A stretch of 64,000 nucleotides of DNA from contig OY970070.1 of assembly GCA_963705355.1 (NCBI GenBank), positions 496,001 to 560,000 of the forward strand, in the 5' to 3' direction. The position numbers and the translations under genes are program-made. The notes under the pieces were generated by a model. That model was not told the DNA's origin. It saw nothing but the letters and a program-made list of their open reading frames with translations, and searched no databases. Below are positions 59,074 through 64,000 of the stretch, one piece after another. How positions within the stretch are numbered: position 1 is the stretch's first letter; each line of letters opens with the position of its first letter. This DNA is from COMBO-56-21 sp963705355 (lineage in GTDB: Archaea > Thermoplasmatota > Thermoplasmata > UBA10834).

Positions 59074-59994
59074 TCATCCACGAATCGGCGCAACTCCCCG
59101 CTTGTTGAGCAGGTAGACTCCGAGGAACGCGATTCCACCGCCGAGGAGCGCGAGAGGGACGCTCTGGGGAAGCCTGATATTGGCGTGTGGGGCGATGAAG
59201 AGTATCAGCAGTTGCACGCCCACTGTCAGAACTCCGTTCAGGGCGAAGAGGACCGATGTCAGGGAGGCGCCGATCTTCGGGAGCGGAGCGTTGTAAGTCA
59301 ATAGGCCCAGCGCCGGGAACAGGCCAAGGAGGATCAGTATCGGCCAAGCAGAGAACTTCGGAAGGGCAAGCATTCCAGTCACGGCTCCGATCGCTATCAC
59401 AAACACCCCTGAGAGGAAGAGCTCAATCCCGGAAAGGGGCGTGAGCCTGTGAGTCTTCAGCAGGGTCGTCGTCATGACTACCGATGTTCCGAGGCACATC
59501 GAGCTGACTATCGCTTCTATCTCTCCCAATCCGAGGGTAAGACTGACCGTATCGACGTTTGCGAGAACGACGATGACTCCGACAACGACACAGACGCTCC
59601 CTACCACCTCGAGCAGACTCAGTCGTTCGGACAGGAATACCGCGGAGAGGACCACGACGAACAGCACCTCAGACGACCCTCCACCGAGCAACGCCTCCTT
59701 GCTCGCTCCTATCCGGTGAACAGCGTCGAACCAGAGAAGGACGCCCGCGGCGGAGAATGTGCACAGGCTCAGCAAGATGTACCATCCCCGGGTTCCAAGA
59801 TTCCGAGTCAATGCCGCCGTGCTGCTCGGATAGATGCCCATCAGAATTAGGCCGCCGACGACCGATGGGAGAGAGGATACAAGGAAGAGATTGATTTCGG
59901 CTATGTTGAGTGCGCCTTCGATTGAGACCGCTTCGAAAGCTACCACAAGGGCGCTGAAGAGCGCGACCAGAACATACTTCGACTTCGTGTCCAC
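59074..59994 (-). CDS. EamA/DMT-family transporter, 306 aa
   Basis: The protein has ten predicted helices in two EamA repeats. The first repeat ends with VLSAVFLSERLSLLEVVGSVCVVVGVIVVL, the characteristic EamA loop and helix, and the second with PQSVPLALLGGGIAFLGVYLLNKRG. The first helix pair is preceded by a short polar N-terminus (MDTKSKY). The substrate is unknown. It is only distantly similar to the DMT protein encoded at 15684 and lies convergent with tRNA-Ser. Confidence 0.85.
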   Translation of the reverse strand: MDTKSKYVLVALFSALVVAFEAVSIEGALNIAEINLFLVSSLPSVVGGLILMGIYPSSTAALTRNLGTRGWYILLSLCTFSAAGVLLWFDAVHRIGASKEALLGGGSSEVLFVVVLSAVFLSERLSLLEVVGSVCVVVGVIVVLANVDTVSLTLGLGEIEAIVSSMCLGTSVVMTTTLLKTHRLTPLSGIELFLSGVFVIAIGAVTGMLALPKFSAWPILILLGLFPALGLLTYNAPLPKIGASLTSVLFALNGVLTVGVQLLILFIAPHANIRLPQSVPLALLGGGIAFLGVYLLNKRGVAPIRG

Positions 59995-60097
59995 GTTTTT
60001 CCTAGCCTATGAAACGCCTCTGATTCCGTAAATGTTTGCAGCCGTTGAATGATGATTCGACTAAGAACGGAATTCGGAAAAGCGACGTTTCCTTAAT

Positions 60098-60105
60098 GTT
60101 TATGT
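60098..60105 (+). promoter_or_regulatory. TATA-like box for the Cys-rich gene pair
   Basis: GTTTATGT lies about 43 bases before the ATG at 60145. Its position implies transcription starting after the ATG at 60118, which argues against that longer start. Confidence 0.4.
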
Positions 60106-60144
60106 GCGCGTACGCGCATGCTACTGCGCTCGAAAGAGCACGGG

Positions 60145-60441
60145 ATGGGATCCATGTGCAGGTACAGCTATCTCAGCGGAGCTTGCGCTAACAGACATGT
60201 CGACAGCCTCGAATGCATCGGCCAAGACAAGTGCGAATTCTCAGGCATGAACATACTCGTGCTCAGAAATCATGACAAGCCAGCTGACGAATGCGGCCAT
60301 GAGAAGTGGCTCGGGCTGTACTGCGAGAAGTATCGACGCTTCTTCTGCCCCGGACGGGAGCATTGCGTCACGCCGCAGTCGTACCGCAAGCAATTGATAA
60401 TCCACCAGGAGCGACTCCTGAATCTCGACCGGGAGGGATGA
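60145..60441 (+). CDS. Small Cys/His-rich protein, 98 aa
   Basis: Within 98 residues there are eight cysteines in a patterned arrangement: MCRYSYLSGAC, LECIGQDKC, DECGHEKWLGLYCEKYRRFF and FCPGREHC. The spacing of the Cys-x6-Cys, Cys-x5-Cys and C-G-H units suggests one or two structural metal sites or a cluster. The family is unknown to me. Start choice is uncertain between 60145 and the ATG at 60154. The next gene encodes a shorter relative five bases downstream, so the two are a tandem duplicate and probably cotranscribed. Confidence 0.6.
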   Translation: MGSMCRYSYLSGACANRHVDSLECIGQDKCEFSGMNILVLRNHDKPADECGHEKWLGLYCEKYRRFFCPGREHCVTPQSYRKQLIIHQERLLNLDREG

Positions 60442-60445
60442 TCCC

Positions 60446-60673
60446 ATGAGATGCAGGTTCGTGACCAAGGACAATCTGTGCACTGGAAAGTACTCGGGCT
60501 ATGCCTGCATAAAGAAGCAGTGTTCTTCCATCAAAGAGGCTCAGAAGTGCGAGCACCATGAACTGAGCGGAGATTACTGCAAGAAGTACGCGCGCTTCGG
60601 GTGCGTCGGCAAGGACAGCTGCCAGACCCTGTCGGAGTATCTGGAAGCCGTGGCCGAGGAAGGAGAAGCCTAG
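60446..60673 (+). CDS. Small Cys-rich protein, paralogue of its neighbour, 75 aa
   Basis: The sequence repeats the neighbour's pattern: MRCRFVTKDNLC, YACIKKQC, KCEHHELSGDYCKKYARFGC and KDSC. The KCEHHELSGDYCKKYARFGC block aligns with ECGHEKWLGLYCEKYRRFFC of the upstream protein. The stop codon overlaps the convergent CoaD-DUF84 gene within CTAG. A metal-binding role is inferred only from the cysteines; no known family is assigned. Confidence 0.6.
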   Translation: MRCRFVTKDNLCTGKYSGYACIKKQCSSIKEAQKCEHHELSGDYCKKYARFGCVGKDSCQTLSEYLEAVAEEGEA

Positions 60674-61653
60674 GATTCTGCCTCGTACAGCTCCTTTCTG
60701 ATCCTGGGAATCAGGGCCATCAGGACAGCGATCTCCGTCAGGGAGGTCCTGTCGATCATACCGTCCGAGAGGTATCCGACAGAGCCCATCTTGTGGCCTA
60801 TCTTGTCAATCTCTGTGATCTCGCTCATCGTGTCCCCCACCGTACCGCCTTTGAGCACTGACTTGACGACCTGGGGAGGGTACTCGAATCCGGGACCGTG
60901 TCCCACGGTCATCTTTCCGGACGAATCCACAATCGCACAGTATTGGATGTCCAGGTGCTTGTCGAGTACTCTGTTGTAGAAAAGGCCTGCCTCGATCCCC
61001 ACCCCGAAATCTGCCTTTGTCTTCTGGATCGCGCTCTTGGCCCGCCCGATGGATCCCTTGACCGTCCGTTCCTCGCGCGGCTGGTTCCCCACACTCTGAT
61101 CGGGCTCGGCGCTGACGACCTCCACCAGACCGAAGGCCTGCGTGAAGATGTTCCTGACTGCATCGATCTTCACCTTGTTCGTTGAGCCGACGGCCACTCT
61201 GATGGGTCTAAGCAGTCTGCCGTCCTTGTCTATTTCCCCCTTGACGATCCTCGACGAGCTTATTAGCTTGGAATCGTCCGCTTGGACATCCTTTATCGTG
61301 AGTATCTTGAGGGGCCTGAGGCCGTTCCTTCGCCTCTGCTCGTTTATTTGCTCAGCATGCTCCCGCGTTTCGGGTGACACGACGATCGCTTCAATCGTTT
61401 CCGATGTGGCGGCCGTGCCCTTGACGTCGGAGATCATCACGATGTTGAAGGGCTTCCCGTACCTCTCGAGGAACTTCGCAAGGTTTGCCTTCCTCTGAAA
61501 ATAGGGTGCGACAGGGACCGATTTGATGCTGTTCGCGAACTCGTCCGACGTCAAGCCGACTTCGACCGAGTCTCCCACTGTGAAAGCGGTCTCGAACAGC
61601 AGCTCATGGCCCTTGTGGATCACGTTGAATGTGCCGCCAAGCGCGACCTTCAT
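60670..61653 (-). CDS. coaD: Phosphopantetheine adenylyltransferase (archaeal CoaD) fused to DUF84 inosine/xanthosine triphosphatase, 327 aa
   Basis: Residues ~1-150 are archaeal-type phosphopantetheine adenylyltransferase: GGTFNVIHKGHELLFETAF (H-x-G-H nucleotidyltransferase motif), EVGLTSDEFAN and the late DSKLISSSRIVKGEID (S-S-R motif). Residues ~152-320 are a DUF84/YjjX-type nucleotide phosphatase: IRVAVGSTNKVKIDAVRNIF, the EERTVKGSIGRAKSAI motif, FGVGIEAGLFYNR, and YLSDGMIDRTSLTEIAV. DUF84 enzymes hydrolyse non-canonical ITP/XTP. The two halves are joined in frame by a short linker (DGRLLRP). CoA synthesis and nucleotide clean-up are otherwise separate genes in most archaea. Confidence 0.9.
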   Translation of the reverse strand: MKVALGGTFNVIHKGHELLFETAFTVGDSVEVGLTSDEFANSIKSVPVAPYFQRKANLAKFLERYGKPFNIVMISDVKGTAATSETIEAIVVSPETREHAEQINEQRRRNGLRPLKILTIKDVQADDSKLISSSRIVKGEIDKDGRLLRPIRVAVGSTNKVKIDAVRNIFTQAFGLVEVVSAEPDQSVGNQPREERTVKGSIGRAKSAIQKTKADFGVGIEAGLFYNRVLDKHLDIQYCAIVDSSGKMTVGHGPGFEYPPQVVKSVLKGGTVGDTMSEITEIDKIGHKMGSVGYLSDGMIDRTSLTEIAVLMALIPRIRKELYEAES

Positions 61654-61658
61654 AGCAT

Positions 61659-61856
61659 CTACCCCAGGAAGACGAGGGCCATCGCCAGTATGAACACGGC
61701 CACCATCATCCCATAGAAGTACAGCAGCTGCCTCTTCTTGGACCGCAGCTTGGTCTTATGCTCAGCTTCGCACTTCTCGTCGCAGAACTTGTCCTTGTAG
61801 GGAATGGCCTTGTCACAGTTTTCGCAGTGCCTGTGCTGCGCGATGCGTTCTACCAA
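61659..61856 (-). CDS. DUF2116 zinc-ribbon membrane protein, 65 aa
   Basis: An N-terminal treble-clef-like zinc ribbon, HCENCDKAIPYKDKFCDEKCEAEHK, is followed by a basic patch (KTKLRSKKRQ) and one membrane helix (LLYFYGMMVAVFILAMALVFLG). This is the layout of archaeal DUF2116 proteins, whose function is unknown. The gene ends five bases before the CoaD-DUF84 start and follows the mevalonate kinase gene on the same strand, forming a likely three-gene unit. Confidence 0.8.
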   Translation of the reverse strand: MVERIAQHRHCENCDKAIPYKDKFCDEKCEAEHKTKLRSKKRQLLYFYGMMVAVFILAMALVFLG

Positions 61857-61913
61857 GCGGTCACCTGTGATGGCAAGCCGCTGCGGGGATTTATCGTTTC
61901 CCCACTCACCGGC

Positions 61914-62840
61914 TCATTCCTCCATCCTGACTCCCTCACATCCAACCTCGACAACGATAGGTTCCCCGCCCGAATCCCTGATGGCCTTCGAAACCGATTC
62001 GGGATCGTCGGTCAGGGCAATCATGCTTCCGCCACCGCCTGCCCCCGTCAGCTTCGCCCCGTAAGAGTGCGGCCTGCATGAGTCAACGAGCTTCTCGAGA
62101 GTTGGATGGCCAACGCCGAGCTGGTTCAGGAGCGAATGGTTCTCCAGCATCAATGCCCCGAGCCTCTTCTTGTCGTTCTTCCTGATGGCGTCAACCCCCT
62201 CGAGGACGATCTCGCCTATACGGTCGATCGCCTTCCTGGCATCGTCCCTGGAATCGACGAGCTTGCTCACCTTCGCCACGAGCGGGCCCGTTGCGGCGTG
62301 GACCCCCGTGTATCCGACGACAAACCCCAGCTTCGGGACGTCGCAGTGATGAATGTTCCAGCTCCTCTCCCCCTTCTCGATCCTCCAGAGAAGCCCGTCA
62401 AGTCTGTCTGGCGAGACGATGACCCCATGGCCGTGAGTCGATGTGGATGTATCAGTCGGGCTCGCCATCCCCTGGACCTTGTTCTCGACCTCGAATGCTT
62501 TCCGGGCAACCGCCTCAGGCTCAAGTCGTCCCTTGGAGGCCATGATCGCGGCGACGCAGGACACCGTCACGGCCGCAGACGATCCCAGTCCGGAGCCTGA
62601 CGGTATTCTCGATACTGTGTCCACATTTATCGGAGGGCCTCTCCACGCTTCGTCGAGGGATGCAGAGATGTATGCGTGATGCCTCTTCTTCATGGGATGA
62701 CGATTGACAGAGTATTGATCTGCGGGACTTACGTCCGCCGTTATCCGAAGGTCGATTGCTAGTGCGAGGGCGGGCTTGCCGTAAACGACGGCATGCTCGC
62801 CGAACAATATGATCTTGCCAGGCGCGGAGCACGTGGTCAT
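61914..62840 (-). CDS. mvk: Mevalonate kinase, 308 aa
   Basis: This GHMP kinase phosphorylates mevalonate to mevalonate 5-phosphate. Signatures are SAPGKIILFGEHAVVYGKPALALAI (N-terminus), the ATP-binding SRIPSGSGLGSSAAV, SPTDTSTSTHGHGVI, and the C-terminal GAKLTGAGGGGSMIAL. The length is typical of archaeal enzymes. I start it at the ATG at 62840 (MTTCSAPGK) because the TATA box at 62865-62872 is about 28 bases upstream, predicting a leaderless message. It is divergent from HMG-CoA reductase, linking consecutive steps of the mevalonate pathway. Confidence 0.94.
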   Translation of the reverse strand: MTTCSAPGKIILFGEHAVVYGKPALALAIDLRITADVSPADQYSVNRHPMKKRHHAYISASLDEAWRGPPINVDTVSRIPSGSGLGSSAAVTVSCVAAIMASKGRLEPEAVARKAFEVENKVQGMASPTDTSTSTHGHGVIVSPDRLDGLLWRIEKGERSWNIHHCDVPKLGFVVGYTGVHAATGPLVAKVSKLVDSRDDARKAIDRIGEIVLEGVDAIRKNDKKRLGALMLENHSLLNQLGVGHPTLEKLVDSCRPHSYGAKLTGAGGGGSMIALTDDPESVSKAIRDSGGEPIVVEVGCEGVRMEE

Positions 62841-62864
62841 ATTGTCCCTCCAGACTCGAATCAC

Positions 62865-62872
62865 GATATATC
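62865..62872 (-). promoter_or_regulatory. TATA box for mevalonate kinase
   Basis: On the minus strand it reads GATATATC (within AAGGATATATCGTG). It is centred about 28 bases upstream of the start at 62840. Confidence 0.5.
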
Positions 62873-62992
62873 CTTTTCCGTTAGATGCTGGCCACCAGCT
62901 CCCTGCGGTCCGCGACGCTCATTGCCGATGGGCCCCTGCAAAAGGATTAAGATTGGGTTACGGGGTTTTCCTCCGACCGGCACGGTGTCAAC

Positions 62993-64000
62993 ATGGCGCG
63001 CACATCTAGGATCGAGGGCTTCTACAGACTCAGCATGGCAGAACGACTTAGGATCGTGAAAGAGTTCGGCGGTCTCACAGACGAGGAGGCGCTCGCCCTG
63101 ACGGGCTTCGGAGGCCTCGACCCGTCGGTCCCCGACAAGATGATCGAGAATGCGATCGGGTCCTTTCAGCTGCCCCTTGGAATAGCGGTCAACTTCCTGA
63201 TCAACGGCAAAGACTACCTCATACCGATGGCGATAGAGGAGCCGTCGGTCGTCGCTGCGGCCTCAAACGCGGCGAAGATGGCCAGGAACAAAGGCGGATT
63301 CTTCACCAGCAGCACGACACCGATAATGATAGGTCAGGTCCAGCTCACAGGAATTAAGGATCCGAGCAGGGTCAAGCACATTATACTGGAGAAAAAACAA
63401 GAAGTGCTTGAACTGGCGAACAGGCAAGACCCGATGCTGGTGAAGTTGGGAGGGGGCGCCAAAGACCTAGAGGTCAGAGTCATCAACACTCTCCGAGGGC
63501 CGAACGTGATCGTGCACCTCCTTGTGGACGTTCGAGATGCGATGGGAGCCAATGCGGTGAACACGATGGCCGAGGCAGTTGCGCCGCTACTTGAGTCAAT
63601 ATCCGGAGGGAGAGTCCACCTCAGGATCCTCTCTAATCTGGCATCGCATCGGCTTGCCCGTGCACGCGCAATCTGGACCAAGGAAGCGATTGGTGGAGAG
63701 GATGTCGTGGATGGAGTAGTCGAGGCGTACGTTTTCGCCGAGGCCGACCCTTACCGATGCGCCACCCACAACAAAGGGATCATGAACGGCATAGACGCAG
63801 TCATACTGGCGACAGGGAATGACACTCGGGCGATCGAAGCCGGAGCGCATTCTTATGCCGCAAGGGCAGGCGGGTACAAACCGTTGACGACCTTCGAGAA
63901 AACGCCGGAGGGCGATCTCGTGGGCACGATAGAACTCCCGATGGCCGTGGGACTAGTCGGCGGTGCGACCAAGGTGCATCCCACCGCGAGAGCTTGCATC
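62993..64000 (+). CDS. hmgA: Hydroxymethylglutaryl-CoA reductase, class II, N-terminal 336 aa (runs off the window)
   Basis: The open frame starts at the ATG at 62993 (MARTSRIEGFYRLSMAERL) and continues without a stop to the window edge. It is the degradative/bacterial-like class II enzyme, recognised by ENAIGSFQLPLGIAVNFLIN, YLIPMAIEEPSVVAAASNAA, DVRDAMGANAVNTMAEA, ATHNKGIMNGIDAV and TGNDTRAIEAGAHSYAARAG. Class II HMGR is used for isoprenoid synthesis in some euryarchaea, including Thermoplasma and Archaeoglobus lineages, where it is thought to have been acquired from bacteria. It lies divergently to mevalonate kinase. Confidence 0.93.
   Translation, partial: MARTSRIEGFYRLSMAERLRIVKEFGGLTDEEALALTGFGGLDPSVPDKMIENAIGSFQLPLGIAVNFLINGKDYLIPMAIEEPSVVAAASNAAKMARNKGGFFTSSTTPIMIGQVQLTGIKDPSRVKHIILEKKQEVLELANRQDPMLVKLGGGAKDLEVRVINTLRGPNVIVHLLVDVRDAMGANAVNTMAEAVAPLLESISGGRVHLRILSNLASHRLARARAIWTKEAIGGEDVVDGVVEAYVFAEADPYRCATHNKGIMNGIDAVILATGNDTRAIEAGAHSYAARAGGYKPLTTFEKTPEGDLVGTIELPMAVGLVGGATKVHPTARACI

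Overview
The window looks like a chromosomal segment of a GC-rich (roughly 58-60% by eye) archaeon of the Thermoplasmatota/Euryarchaeota side. Direct support: archaeal RNA polymerase subunit Rpo7 and Spt4 next to archaeal S24e and S27ae, FEN1, archaeal-type AdoMet synthetase, a GTP-dependent dephospho-CoA kinase (DUF359), RNase Z, archaeal-type PheRS beta, BoxA/TATA-like promoters about 25-30 bp upstream of several start codons (leaderless pattern), and a tRNA gene with bulge-helix-bulge introns. DUF835 domains, tandem KaiC-like ATPases, long coiled-coil proteins and a class II HMG-CoA reductase fit a Thermoplasmata-like lineage; that placement is inference.

Layout. 1-4.5 kb: small regulatory, zinc-ribbon and coiled-coil genes, a DUF2156 protein and two stand-alone RAM (AsnC ligand-binding) proteins. 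4.7-6.8 kb: a membrane pyrophosphatase of the K+-independent, proton-pumping type. 6.9-8.9 kb: the information-processing cluster rpo7-spt4-DUF359-rps24e-rps27ae. 8.9-15.2 kb (minus): a complete oligopeptide ABC importer. 15.7-18.7 kb: a DMT transporter, a tRNA-Arg(CCG) with two introns, and phosphomevalonate dehydratase large and small subunits, the small one fused to a Nudix domain. 18.7-25 kb (minus): isoleucyl-tRNA synthetase with a ~320-residue HhH-HhH-DUF835 tail, FEN1, a small membrane protein and ribulose-phosphate 3-epimerase. 25-28 kb: MFS transporter, RNase Z, DUF1028. 28.3-34.4 kb: two peptide-ABC ATPases without permeases, a P1 (DmpA-like) aminopeptidase, an M20 peptidase and a D-aminoacylase. 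34.5-43.9 kb: diaminopimelate epimerase; a minus-strand operon of thiolase, catalytically degenerate HMG-CoA-synthase-like protein, DUF35 protein, two CoA-transferase subunits and a class III aminotransferase; divergently lysine 2,3-aminomutase, then AdoMet synthetase. 43.9-50.1 kb (minus): a 1603-residue DUF835 coiled-coil protein and a zinc-ribbon coiled-coil protein. 50.2-52.7 kb: nitroreductase, Lrp/AsnC regulator, small membrane proteins and a tyrosine-recombinase remnant abutting tRNA-Ile. 52.7-64 kb: C45 acyltransferase, two KaiC-like ATPases, MFS, pheT, tRNA-Ser, DMT transporter, two Cys-rich small proteins, CoaD-DUF84 fusion, DUF2116, mevalonate kinase and the start of HMG-CoA reductase.

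Taken together the genes suggest a peptide- and amino-acid-consuming heterotroph: peptide importers, peptidases that handle ordinary and D-amino-acid-containing peptides, and a lysine/beta-amino-acid to acyl-CoA module. Isoprenoid lipids would be made by the archaeal mevalonate route through HMGR, mevalonate kinase and phosphomevalonate dehydratase. CoA synthesis is represented by the CoaD and dephospho-CoA kinase genes.

The most unusual items are: (i) the IleRS-HhH-DUF835 fusion, with a second DUF835 on the giant coiled-coil protein; (ii) the tRNA-Arg(CCG) gene with a canonical 37/38 intron plus a T-loop 59/60 intron; (iii) the thiolase/degenerate-HMGCS/DUF35/CoA-transferase/aminotransferase operon facing lysine 2,3-aminomutase; and (iv) the phosphomevalonate dehydratase small subunit-Nudix fusion, apparently starting at AUA. 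No CRISPR array, rRNA gene or intact mobile element was seen.
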